DNA of 64,000 bases from Hymenobacter sp. YIM 151500-1 (GTDB lineage: Bacteria; Bacteroidota; Bacteroidia; Cytophagales; Hymenobacteraceae): positions 4,298,001-4,362,000 of the forward strand of contig NZ_CP110139.1 in assembly GCF_025979885.1 (NCBI RefSeq), read 5' to 3'. A model generated the notes under the pieces. That model saw only the letters and a program-made list of their open reading frames with translations, was not told the DNA's origin and did no database searches. The first letter of the stretch is position 1. Each line of letters begins with the position of its first letter. The position numbers were made by a program, and so were the translations under genes. This document shows positions 31,159 through 43,534 of the stretch, one piece after another.

Positions 31159-31854
31159 ATGGCAAAGATTAGCAAGAAGCGCAAGGAAGCCCTTGCCAAG
31201 CACGACCTGACTGAAGTTCGGAACCTGCTGGATGCCGCCAAAGTAGTGAAGGACATCACCTACACCAAGTTTGACGCTTCAGTAGACATCGACGTTCGTC
31301 TGGGCGTTGACCCCCGCAAAGCCGACCAGATGGTGCGCGGCGTAGCCACGCTGCCCCACGGCACCGGCAAAACCGTCCGTGTACTGGCCCTGGTAACTCC
31401 TGACAAGGAAGCCGAAGCCACTGCCGCCGGCGCCGACTACGTTGGTTTGGACGATTACATCTCGAAAATCGAGAAGGGCTGGACCGACATCGACGTGATT
31501 ATCACCATGCCATCGGTGATGGCGAAGGTGGGTCGTCTGGGTCGCGTACTCGGTCCTCGGGGTCTGATGCCGAACCCGAAGTCGGGCACGGTAACGACCG
31601 ACGTAGCCAAGGCTGTGCAGGAAGTGAAGGCTGGTAAAATCGACTTCAAAGTCGACAAAACCGGCATCATTCACTGCTCGGTTGGTAAAGTGTCGTTCGA
31701 CGAGCAGAAGCTGGCCGAAAACGCCATCGAGGTTATTCAGACGCTCCAGCGGCTGAAGCCTTCGTCAGCTAAAGGCACTTACATTAAGAGCATCACGCTG
31801 TCGAGCACGATGTCGCCCGCCGTTCCGGTTGACACGCAAGTAACTTCCGCTTAA
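31159..31854 (+). CDS. rplA: 50S ribosomal protein L1 (uL1)
   Basis: A 231-residue stalk-base protein of the E site, with SVDIDVRLGVDPRKADQMVR, LPHGTGKTVRVLAL, GRVLGPRGLMPNPKSGTVT and KSITLSSTMSPAVPVD. Length is normal for bacteria. It lies in tight order after rplK. In other bacteria L1 represses its own L11 operon; no clear binding site was identified here. Confidence 0.98.
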   Translation: MAKISKKRKEALAKHDLTEVRNLLDAAKVVKDITYTKFDASVDIDVRLGVDPRKADQMVRGVATLPHGTGKTVRVLALVTPDKEAEATAAGADYVGLDDYISKIEKGWTDIDVIITMPSVMAKVGRLGRVLGPRGLMPNPKSGTVTTDVAKAVQEVKAGKIDFKVDKTGIIHCSVGKVSFDEQKLAENAIEVIQTLQRLKPSSAKGTYIKSITLSSTMSPAVPVDTQVTSA

Positions 31855-31874
31855 GTTTTAATCAACACGACGAT

Positions 31875-32429
31875 ATGATCCGGGAAGAAAAACAAGCCCT
31901 CGTCGACGAGTTGAGCGAGAAGTTTCAATCGCACAACGCGTTCTACATTGCCGATGCGTCGGGAATGTCGGTGGCGAAAATCAACGAATTCCGTCGCCTG
32001 TGCTTCAACCGCGGCATGGAGTTTAAAGTGTACAAGAACACGTTCATCCGCAAGGCGCTCGATACCCTGGGTGGCGACACCACCGAGATGGACGCCGCCC
32101 TGAAAGGTCAGTCGGGCATTCTGTTCTCCAAGGAGTCGGGCAATGCTCCGGCCAAGCTGCTACAAGAGTTCTACAAATCCCAGGCGTACGGCAAAGGCGT
32201 AGAGCCTAAGCCTGCTCTGAAAGGAGCTTACGTGGATGCTGGCATCTATCTGGGCGCCAACCAGTTGGAGACCCTCAGCACGCTGAAAGGCAAAAACGAG
32301 CTTATCGGTGATGTTATCGGTCTGCTTCAGTCGCCCGCCAAGAACGTTATCTCCGCTCTGTCGAGCGGCGGCAGCAAGCTGGCTGGTATCCTCAAAACGC
32401 TTTCCGAAAAAGAAGAGGTTGCAGGCTAA
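31875..32429 (+). CDS. rplJ: 50S ribosomal protein L10 (uL10)
   Basis: A 184-residue stalk protein. It has EEKQALVDELSEKFQSHNAF, YIADASGMSVAKINEFRR, FKVYKNTFIRKALDTLGG and the C-terminal helix SSGGSKLAGILKTLSEKEEV, which anchors the L7/L12 dimers. Length is slightly above average. It is 20 bp after rplA and 63 bp before rplL. Confidence 0.97.
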   Translation: MIREEKQALVDELSEKFQSHNAFYIADASGMSVAKINEFRRLCFNRGMEFKVYKNTFIRKALDTLGGDTTEMDAALKGQSGILFSKESGNAPAKLLQEFYKSQAYGKGVEPKPALKGAYVDAGIYLGANQLETLSTLKGKNELIGDVIGLLQSPAKNVISALSSGGSKLAGILKTLSEKEEVAG

Positions 32430-32492
32430 CCGCTGCTCATCTTTTTCACTTTCTTTTTTCAAAAATCAACCCTCTTTTAACAATCTACAGAA

Positions 32493-32870
32493 ATGGCAGA
32501 TTTGAATGCATTCGCCGAGCAGCTCGTTAGCCTGACGGTAAAAGAAGTAAACGAACTGGCTACCATCCTGAAAGAGCAGTATGGCATTGAGCCGGCTGCT
32601 GCCGCTCCCGTAATGGTATCGAGTGGCCCCGGCGCTGCTGCTGAGGCTCCCGAGGAGAAGACCTCGTTCGACGTAATCCTGAAGGCTGCCGGTGGCCAGA
32701 AATTGGCTGTTGTGAAACTGGTGAAAGACCTGACCGGCCTGGGTCTGAAAGAAGCCAAAGAACTGGTTGACGGTGCTCCTAAGCCCCTGAAAGAAGGTGT
32801 TGCTAAGGACGAAGCTGACTCGCTGAAGAAGCAACTGGAAGAAGCTGGCGCTGAAGTAGAAGTTAAGTAA
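32493..32870 (+). CDS. rplL: 50S ribosomal protein L7/L12 (bL12)
   Basis: A 125-residue protein with the helical N-terminal dimerisation part (LNAFAEQLVSLTVKEVNELA), an Ala-rich hinge (PAAAAPVMVSSGPGAAAEAP) and the factor-binding domain (EKTSFDVILKAAGGQKLAVV, LKEAKELVDGAPKPLKEGVA, LKKQLEEAGAEVEVK). It recruits translation factors to the ribosome. It is present in several copies per ribosome, consistent with the attenuator-like hairpin just after it. Confidence 0.98.
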   Translation: MADLNAFAEQLVSLTVKEVNELATILKEQYGIEPAAAAPVMVSSGPGAAAEAPEEKTSFDVILKAAGGQKLAVVKLVKDLTGLGLKEAKELVDGAPKPLKEGVAKDEADSLKKQLEEAGAEVEVK

Positions 32871-32910
32871 TTTCTGCTACCCGCTCAGAACACCAGCAAA
32901 TAAGGAGAGG

Positions 32911-32936
32911 CCTGGCAACTAAGCCAGGTCTTTTCC
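32911..32936 (+). terminator. Attenuator-like hairpin between rplL and rpoB
   Basis: The stem CCTGGC/GCCAGG with a 6-base loop is followed by TCTTTTCCTG. It lies 40 bp after rplL and resembles a weak terminator that would reduce rpoB transcription relative to rplL. Confidence 0.6.
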
Positions 32937-32975
32937 TGTTTGTAGGCAACAAACTACTCGGAAGTTCGTTTGCGC

Positions 32976-33089
32976 GCCGCTTTGCGGCTTTTCGTGCCTA
33001 CGGACGCTGGAAGCGCAAGGTTCTGCTTTGCGCTTTCGTGCGCCTCAACCTTCCTTTTGCTTCAGCTTACGGGCTTTGTCGGTAAGCTG
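32976..33089 (+). promoter_or_regulatory. Hairpin-rich rpoB leader
   Basis: Three further stems follow in the rplL-rpoB gap: GCCGC/GCGGC followed by TTTT (32976-32988), AAGCGCAA/TTGCGCTT (33011-33035) and CAGCTTAC/GTAAGCTG (33063-33089). The last ends 41 bp before the rpoB start. The set may be a regulatory leader; no -7 box was recognised in it. Confidence 0.45.
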
Positions 33090-33130
33090 AGTTGGATTCT
33101 CTCAGTATCCATTTCCTAACCCCACATACA

Positions 33131-36100
33131 TTGGCTACACCGAAAGCACAGACCGGCCTGCAAAAACTGCAAGCCGCTGACGAGCGGATCAACTTCGCCA
33201 AGATTAAAAAGGTTATTGAGTACCCGGATTTCCTGGACGTGCAAGTACGCTCGTTCATGGATTTCTTCCAGTTGGAAACGGCTGCCGAGAACCGGACCGA
33301 TGAGGGCCTTTTCAAAGTATTTGCCGAGAACTTTCCGATTTCAGACTCGCGCGAAAACTTTGTGCTGGAGTTCATCGACTACCACGTCGACCCGCCGAAG
33401 TACTCCGTGGACGAGTGCATCGACCGGGGTCTGACGTACTCGGTGCCGCTGAAAGCCAAGTTGCGCCTGATCTGTAACGATACGGACAACGAGGATTTCG
33501 AGACAATTGAGCAGGAAGTGTTCTTGGGCAACATTCCCTACATGACCGAAAAAGGCTCGTTTGTCATTAACGGGGCTGAGCGGGTAATTGTGTCGCAGCT
33601 GCACCGCTCGCCGGGCGTGTTCTTTGCCCAGAGCAAGCACACTAACGGCACCAAGCTGTATTCGGCCCGGATTATCCCGTTCAAAGGTTCGTGGATTGAA
33701 TTTGCCACGGACGTGAACAACGTAATGTATGCCTACATCGACCGGAAAAAGAAATTCCCGGTTACCACGCTGCTGCGCGCCATCGGCTACGGCACCGACA
33801 AGGACATTTTGGACCTGTTCGGGCTGTCGGAAGAGTTGAAGGCTGACCGCAAGACGCTGAAGAAGGCAGTGGGCCGCAAGCTGGCTGCCCGTGTGCTGCG
33901 CACCTGGACCGAAGACTTCGTGGACGAGGATACCGGCGAAGTAGTATCTATCGACCGGAATGAGGTGCTGCTGGAGCGTGACTCGACTATTGAGGATGAC
34001 GACATTGAAACCATCCTGAATGCCGGAGCGAAGTCGGTGATTCTGCACCGCGAGAACGTGAACATTGCGGACTACGCCATCATCTACAACACGCTGCAGA
34101 AGGACAACTCCAACTCGGAGAAGGAAGCCGTGGAGCAGATTTATCGTCAGCTCCGCAACACGGAGGCCCCCGACGAAGAGACGGCCCGCGACATCATCCA
34201 GAAGCTGTTTTTCTCGGATAAGCGCTACGACCTCGGCGACGTAGGCCGCTACCGTATTAATAAGAAGCTCGGTATTGACACGAACTGGGATGCCCGCGTG
34301 CTGACCAACGAGGACATTGTTCTCATCGTGAAATACCTCATTGGCTTGATCAACTCAAAGGCCATTGTCGATGACATTGACCACTTGAGCAACCGCCGCG
34401 TGCGCACGGTAGGGGAACAGCTTTACGCCCAATTTGGCGTGGGTCTGGCCCGGATGGCGCGTACCATTAAGGAGCGCATGAACGTGCGCGACAACGAGGA
34501 CTTCAAGCCGGTTGACCTGATCAATGCCCGTACTCTGTCGTCGGTCATCAACTCGTTCTTCGGCACCAACCAGCTTTCGCAGTTCATGGACCAGACCAAC
34601 CCACTGGCTGAGGTGACGCACAAGCGTCGCGTATCGGCGCTGGGGCCGGGCGGTCTGAGCCGCGAACGGGCCGGTTTCGAGGTACGTGACGTGCACTACA
34701 CCCACTACGGCCGCCTGTGCACCATCGAAACGCCGGAAGGACCGAACATCGGGCTGATTTCGTCGTTGTGCGTGCACGCCCGGGTTAATTCGATGGGCTT
34801 TATCGAGACGCCGTACCGTACGGTGGAGAATGGTAAGGTTGACATCACGGAAAACGTGAAGTACCTGACTGCTGAGGAGGAAGACACCCACCACATTGCC
34901 CAGGCTAACGCCCGTATTGATGAGCAGGGCAACTTTGTGAACGAGCTGGTGAAAGGCCGTTTCGAGGGTGACTTCCCGGTGGTAGGCCCTACGGAGTACA
35001 GCTACATGGACGTGGCCCCGAACCAGATTGTGTCGGTGGCGGCTTCGCTGATTCCGTTCCTGGAGCACGATGACGCCAACCGCGCCCTGATGGGCTCGAA
35101 CATGCAGCGCCAGGCTGTACCGCTGTTAAAGGCGGAAGCTCCCATCGTGGGCACTGGTCTGGAAGGTCGTGTAGCCATTGACTCGCGTACTTTGGTAGTA
35201 GCCGAAGGCGACGGGGTTATCGACTATGTGGACGCCAACAAGATTGTGGTGAAGTACGACCTGACCGAGGACGACATCCTCGTAAGCTTCGACGCTGAGA
35301 AGGTTTCGTACGACCTCATCAAGTTCCGCCGCACCAACCAGGATACCTGCATCAACCTGACGCCGCTGGTGAAAAAGGGCGAGCGGGTGACCAAAGGGCA
35401 GCCGCTATGCGAAGGCTACGGCACCAACCAAGGCGAGCTGGCTTTGGGCCGCAATATGCAGGTGGCCTTCATGCCGTGGCAGGGCTACAACTTCGAGGAC
35501 GCCATCGTCATTTCGGAGCGGGTAGTGCGCGACGACATCTTCACTTCGATTCACATCGAGGAGTTTGAGCTGGAAGTGCGCGAAACCAAGCGCGGCGAAG
35601 AAGAGCTGACCTCGGAAATTCCGAACGTAAGCGAAGAAGCTGTGCGCAACCTCGACGATAACGGCATCATCCGTTTGGGGGCTGAGGTTCGGGAAGGCGA
35701 CATCCTCATCGGTAAGATTACGCCGAAAGGTGAAACCGACCCAACCCCGGAAGAGAAGCTGCTCCGCGCCATCTTCGGCGACAAAGCCGGCGACGTGAAG
35801 GATGCCTCTCTCAAGGCGCCACCTTCGCTCAACGGCGTGGTTATCGGTACCAAGCTGTTCTCACGTCCGAAGAAAGACAAAAACCTGCGGGCTAAGTCGA
35901 AAAAGGAAGTGGAAGAGCTGAAGGAGTCGTATGCCCGCGAGCTGCGCGGCATTAAGGCCGTCATGATTGACAAGCTCGTGCAGCTGCTGGAAGGCAAAAC
36001 TTCCCAGGGCGTGAAGCACAAGTTCGGCGATGAAATCGTGAGCAAGGGCGTGAAATTCGGCAAGAAGAACATTGCCGAAAACCTCTTTCCCGAGAAGAAC

Positions 36101-37033
36101 CCTTACAAGGACGAGAGCAACTATGCCGTGCCCGAGGAAGTGAACATGTTCAAAGACCTCGTGCTGGAAGGCTGGACCGCCGACGCCAAAGTGAACGGCA
36201 TGGTGCTGGAACTGGTGAAAAACTACACCAAGAAGCGCAACACCATCACGGCCCGCTTCAAGCGCGACCGGTTCACGCTGGAAGTTGGCGACGAGCTACC
36301 CGCCGGCATTGTACAGTTGGCCAAGGTGTACATCGCCAAGAAGCGGAAGCTGAAGGTAGGTGATAAGATGGCCGGCCGCCACGGTAACAAAGGCGTAGTA
36401 GCCCGCATCGTGCGCGACGAGGACATGCCCTTCCTGCCCGACGGCACCCCGATGGACATCGTGCTCAACCCGCTCGGTGTACCGAGCCGCATGAACATCG
36501 GTCAGATCTACGAAACCGTGCTGGGCTGGGCTGGCCTCAAGCTGGGCCGCAAGTATGCCACGCCGATTTTCGACGGTGCTACCGAAGAGGAAGTATCGAA
36601 GGAACTGGCTGAGGCTGGCTTGCCCCACTTCGGCCGCGCTTACCTGCACGATGGCCTAACCGGCGACCGGTTCGACCAGCCCGTGACTGTGGGCGTGATT
36701 TACATGCTTAAGCTGGGTCACTTAGTCGACGATAAGATGCACGCCCGTTCTATCGGTCCGTACTCGCTCATCACGCAGCAGCCGCTGGGTGGTAAGGCGC
36801 AGTTCGGTGGTCAGCGCTTCGGCGAGATGGAAGTGTGGGCATTGGAGGCCTTCGGTGCTTCCAACGTGCTGCAGGAAATCCTGACCGTAAAGTCGGACGA
36901 CGTGGTGGGCCGCGCTAAAGCGTATGAAGCCATTGTAAAAGGTGACGTGTTGCCCAAGCCCAATATCCCCGAGTCGTTCAACGTACTCATCCACGAGCTA
37001 CGCGGTCTGGCCCTGGAAATCACGCTTGACTAA
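33131..37033 (+). CDS. rpoB: DNA-directed RNA polymerase subunit beta
   Basis: A 1300-residue beta subunit. The N-terminal segment INFAKIKKVIEYPDFLDVQV, the rifampicin region QLSQFMDQTNPLAEVTHKRR with the usual sensitive residues Asp, His and (in RVSALG) Ser, the catalytic-side MPWQGYNFEDAIVISERVV and the C-terminal GDKMAGRHGNKGVV and GGKAQFGGQRFGEMEVWALE are present. I chose TTG at 33131 (LATPKAQTGLQ, read as Met): no ATG lies before residue 36, and the longer frame from 33092 runs through the leader hairpins. Length and inserts are those of the Bacteroidota enzyme. Confidence 0.97.
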   Translation: MATPKAQTGLQKLQAADERINFAKIKKVIEYPDFLDVQVRSFMDFFQLETAAENRTDEGLFKVFAENFPISDSRENFVLEFIDYHVDPPKYSVDECIDRGLTYSVPLKAKLRLICNDTDNEDFETIEQEVFLGNIPYMTEKGSFVINGAERVIVSQLHRSPGVFFAQSKHTNGTKLYSARIIPFKGSWIEFATDVNNVMYAYIDRKKKFPVTTLLRAIGYGTDKDILDLFGLSEELKADRKTLKKAVGRKLAARVLRTWTEDFVDEDTGEVVSIDRNEVLLERDSTIEDDDIETILNAGAKSVILHRENVNIADYAIIYNTLQKDNSNSEKEAVEQIYRQLRNTEAPDEETARDIIQKLFFSDKRYDLGDVGRYRINKKLGIDTNWDARVLTNEDIVLIVKYLIGLINSKAIVDDIDHLSNRRVRTVGEQLYAQFGVGLARMARTIKERMNVRDNEDFKPVDLINARTLSSVINSFFGTNQLSQFMDQTNPLAEVTHKRRVSALGPGGLSRERAGFEVRDVHYTHYGRLCTIETPEGPNIGLISSLCVHARVNSMGFIETPYRTVENGKVDITENVKYLTAEEEDTHHIAQANARIDEQGNFVNELVKGRFEGDFPVVGPTEYSYMDVAPNQIVSVAASLIPFLEHDDANRALMGSNMQRQAVPLLKAEAPIVGTGLEGRVAIDSRTLVVAEGDGVIDYVDANKIVVKYDLTEDDILVSFDAEKVSYDLIKFRRTNQDTCINLTPLVKKGERVTKGQPLCEGYGTNQGELALGRNMQVAFMPWQGYNFEDAIVISERVVRDDIFTSIHIEEFELEVRETKRGEEELTSEIPNVSEEAVRNLDDNGIIRLGAEVREGDILIGKITPKGETDPTPEEKLLRAIFGDKAGDVKDASLKAPPSLNGVVIGTKLFSRPKKDKNLRAKSKKEVEELKESYARELRGIKAVMIDKLVQLLEGKTSQGVKHKFGDEIVSKGVKFGKKNIAENLFPEKNPYKDESNYAVPEEVNMFKDLVLEGWTADAKVNGMVLELVKNYTKKRNTITARFKRDRFTLEVGDELPAGIVQLAKVYIAKKRKLKVGDKMAGRHGNKGVVARIVRDEDMPFLPDGTPMDIVLNPLGVPSRMNIGQIYETVLGWAGLKLGRKYATPIFDGATEEEVSKELAEAGLPHFGRAYLHDGLTGDRFDQPVTVGVIYMLKLGHLVDDKMHARSIGPYSLITQQPLGGKAQFGGQRFGEMEVWALEAFGASNVLQEILTVKSDDVVGRAKAYEAIVKGDVLPKPNIPESFNVLIHELRGLALEITLD

Positions 37034-37044
37034 GGTTTGAAGAA

Positions 37045-37078
37045 GGTGGCTGCTGGTGTCTTGGCTCCGGCAGCCACC
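37045..37078 (+). terminator. Strong hairpin after rpoB
   Basis: GGTGGCTGC pairs perfectly with GCAGCCACC around a 16-base loop, 12 bp after the rpoB stop. It lacks a T-run (TATTTGAG follows), so it could be an RNA-processing or stability hairpin instead of a terminator. Confidence 0.5.
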
Positions 37079-37355
37079 TATTTGAGCGTTGAGAAATATG
37101 CGGTAAGTGTGGTTGCCAACGCCGTTCCGAGATAGGTCAGAATGGCATCAACCTCGGCAGCAACGAGCCGCAAACCGATTCAGATTCTGAATCAACCTAT
37201 TACCTAGACCTGGCGGAAATCTACTGCGCGGCGTACCTGTCCGACCCGCAGAGCACTTTTCGCAGAGTCGAACTGTTACGTTCTTTCCGACCACGCTTAA
37301 GCGCGGCGGAACCAACCGACAGATAACAGCCAACAGCTAACAACAGCTACCCTAC
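37079..37355 (+). other. Spacer between rpoB and rpoC without recognised genes
   Basis: The total rpoB-rpoC gap is 322 bp, long for this gene pair. Apart from the hairpin at its start, I find one 21-codon frame at 37142-37207 (MASTSAATSRKPIQI...) with no supporting feature and a short palindrome ATTCAGATTCTGAAT (37179-37193). No TAnnTTTG box was found. Confidence 0.5.
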
Positions 37356-41708
<4,353 letters not shown>

Positions 41709-41731
41709 GCTTGGAGTTAAGTGAATAAGAG

Positions 41732-41767
41732 AAGCCGACTGGAGAAATCCGGTCGGCTTTTTCTTTT
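41732..41767 (+). terminator. Intrinsic terminator of rpoBC
   Basis: The stem AAGCCGACTGG pairs with CCGGTCGGCTT and is followed by TTTCTTTTT, 24 bp after rpoC. This is a classical Rho-independent terminator. Confidence 0.9.
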
Positions 41768-41826
41768 TATAGGTAGCTTTATAAAGTGGTTATAGCCACA
41801 TTTCACGTTTTCGTTTTGCTTTGACC

Positions 41827-42165
41827 ATGCAGCAGCCAAATCAGCCTGACTCCAACGCCCCACAAGACCCCAACGCCATCAATATCGAGCTGTCGGAAGA
41901 CATTGCTGAAGGCGAGTACGCCAACTTGGCGATGATTGCCCATAGCAACAGCGAGTTTGTCATTGACTTCATTCGGTTGATGCCCGGCTTGCCCAAAGCC
42001 AAGGTAAAGGCTCGTATCATCCTAACGCCTGAACACGCCAAGCGCCTTCAGGCTGCTCTGAGTGAGAATATCGAGCGGTACGAGCAATCCTTTGGCAACA
42101 TCAAGCAGCAGCCTGATTCGCCGGGTTACCCGATGGGATTTGGTGGCGCAATGGGGGAGGCTTGA
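41827..42165 (+). CDS. DUF3467 family small protein
   Basis: A 112-residue soluble protein. The core IELSEDIAEGEYANLAMIAH, SNSEFVIDFIRLMPGLPKAK and ARIILTPEHAKRLQAALSEN is that of DUF3467, a family found directly after rpoC in many Bacteroidota. Its role is unknown; the conserved place suggests a link to RNA polymerase or ribosome synthesis. The Gln/Pro/Asn-rich N-terminus and the Gly/Met/Pro-rich C-terminus look disordered. The ATG at 41827 is used (a TTG two codons earlier is possible). It has its own terminator, so it is a separate transcript from rpoBC and rpsL; a weak -7-like TTGCTTTG precedes it. Confidence 0.88.
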   Translation: MQQPNQPDSNAPQDPNAINIELSEDIAEGEYANLAMIAHSNSEFVIDFIRLMPGLPKAKVKARIILTPEHAKRLQAALSENIERYEQSFGNIKQQPDSPGYPMGFGGAMGEA

Positions 42166-42177
42166 GCTAAACTGTCA

Positions 42178-42229
42178 CTTAACGCAGAAGCGGCTTTTAC
42201 TGAAAAGTAAGAGCCGCTTCTGCGTTAAG
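42178..42229 (+). terminator. Terminator after the DUF3467 gene
   Basis: A perfect 18-bp stem, CTTAACGCAGAAGCGGCT with AGCCGCTTCTGCGTTAAG, with a 16-base loop, 12 bp after the stop. The rest of the 286-bp gap before rpsL holds only the promoter at 42373. Confidence 0.8.
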
Positions 42230-42372
42230 CAGCACAGGCAGCGGATGGAACTAGAACTTGCATTATGAAGGAAACCTTCAGCCCCAAACGGCAGGTAGAA
42301 CTGCCAATAAGGAGATAGAAATTCACCAAGAAAGCGCAGTCTAGCACGTCTAAAACAAACTATTTCAACTCG

Positions 42373-42404
42373 TTTGCTATTTCAACCGCAAGTCTATACC
42401 TTTG
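42373..42404 (+). promoter_or_regulatory. Promoter of rpsL-rpsG-fusA-rpsJ
   Basis: TTTG (42373-42376), 20-bp spacer, TACCTTTG (42397-42404). This is a full consensus Bacteroidota promoter, 47 bp before rpsL. Confidence 0.85.
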
Positions 42405-42451
42405 CAAGCCTAATTTTTGGAGAGAACCCTCCTGGACAAACCATTCCGTAG

Positions 42452-42883
42452 ATGCCTACCATCAACCAGTTAGTACGAAAAGGCCGCGAGAAGCTGACGA
42501 CCAAGTCGAAGTCGCCGGCTCTTGACTCGTGCCCGCAGCGCCGTGGCGTTTGCACCCGGGTGTACACCACCACGCCCAAGAAGCCGAACTCGGCTATGCG
42601 TAAAGTAGCCCGTGTGCGCCTCACCAACGGTAAAGAAGTTAACGCTTACATTCCCGGTGAAGGCCACAACCTGCAGGAGCACAGCATCGTGCTGATCCGT
42701 GGTGGCCGCGTAAAGGACCTGCCCGGCGTGCGTTACCACATCATCCGGGGTGCTCTTGACACTGCCGGCGTAAACGGCCGTTTGCAGCGCCGCTCGAAGT
42801 ACGGCGCCAAGCGTCCGAAGCCCGGCCAGCCGGCCGCAGCAGCTGGTAAAGGTGGCAAACCAGCACCCGGCAAGAAAAAGTAA
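42452..42883 (+). CDS. rpsL: 30S ribosomal protein S12 (uS12)
   Basis: A 143-residue decoding-centre protein. PTINQLVRKGREKLTTKSKS, RRGVCTRVYTTTPKKPNSAM and GGRVKDLPGVRYHIIRGALD are conserved. The lysines whose change gives streptomycin resistance (in TPKKPNS and GRVKDLPG) are present. The C-terminus is extended by about 18 residues (GQPAAAAGKGGKPAPGKKK). It starts the str-type operon. Confidence 0.98.
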   Translation: MPTINQLVRKGREKLTTKSKSPALDSCPQRRGVCTRVYTTTPKKPNSAMRKVARVRLTNGKEVNAYIPGEGHNLQEHSIVLIRGGRVKDLPGVRYHIIRGALDTAGVNGRLQRRSKYGAKRPKPGQPAAAAGKGGKPAPGKKK

Positions 42884-42969
42884 TTGAGAACGAGGGCGGC
42901 AGCGCCCGGCGCCGGCTAGCAAATGGTTCTTAGTCCGTTGCCTGCTGTCCGTCGCTCATTTCTATACCC

Positions 42970-43437
42970 ATGAGAAAGTCTAAACCGAAGAAGCGCATCC
43001 TCCTGCCCGACCCCAAGTACAAGGAGACGCTGGTAACCCGTTTCGTCAACTACATGATGTACGACGGGAAGAAAAACCTGGCCTATACCATTTTCTACGA
43101 TGCCTGCGAGCTGGTTGAGCAGCGCACCAAGGAAAGCGGCCTGGAAATGTGGCGCAAAGCCCTCAACAACGTAATGCCGACCGTGGAGGTAAAAAGCCGC
43201 CGCGTAGGTGGTGCTACCTTCCAGGTGCCCACCGAGGTTCGCCCGGACCGCCGCATTGCCGTTGGCTCGAAGTGGCTGATTCAGTACGCTCGTCGTCGTG
43301 GTGAGAAAACCATGAAGGACAAGCTAGCCGGCGAAATCATTGCCGCCGCTAAAGGGGAAGGTGCCGCCGTCAAGAAAAAGGACGACACGCACCGGATGGC
43401 CGAAGCCAACAAGGCCTTCTCGCACTTCCGATTCTAA
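42970..43437 (+). CDS. rpsG: 30S ribosomal protein S7 (uS7)
   Basis: A 155-residue assembly protein of the 30S head: MRKSKPKKRILLPDPKYKET, VTRFVNYMMYDGKKNLAYTI, NNVMPTVEVKSRRVGGATFQ and VPTEVRPDRRIAVGSKWLIQ are typical, and it ends KAFSHFRF. Length is normal. In other bacteria S7 represses the str operon. The foldback at 43447 lies between it and fusA. Confidence 0.98.
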   Translation: MRKSKPKKRILLPDPKYKETLVTRFVNYMMYDGKKNLAYTIFYDACELVEQRTKESGLEMWRKALNNVMPTVEVKSRRVGGATFQVPTEVRPDRRIAVGSKWLIQYARRRGEKTMKDKLAGEIIAAAKGEGAAVKKKDDTHRMAEANKAFSHFRF

Positions 43438-43446
43438 ACAGTTATT

Positions 43447-43517
43447 AGGGACTTGGGGACTTAGGGTCTTAGTTTTTTGTTAGCACGACAACTAAGACCT
43501 TAAGTCCCCAAGTCCCT
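43447..43517. repeat. GACTTAGG-word foldback between rpsG and fusA
   Basis: The arms 43447-43474 (AGGGACTTGGGGACTTAGGG then TCTTAGTT) and 43490-43517 are inverted copies over 28 bases with one mismatch, around a 15-base loop. The arm is four imperfect copies of an 8-base GGGACTTA word. Related words occur at 59397-59483 and about 59637-59725. Confidence 0.85.
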
Positions 43518-43534
43518 AAGACCCTACCAAAGAC

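Noticed and set aside
33092..33130. rpoB start at the TTG at 33092
   Set aside because: It would translate the last leader hairpin region and lacks similarity to RpoB; TTG at 33131 is closer to the family start.
37142..37207. A 21-codon frame in the rpoB-rpoC spacer
   Set aside because: No promoter, no homology that I can see, and a length expected by chance; kept only as a note in the spacer entry.
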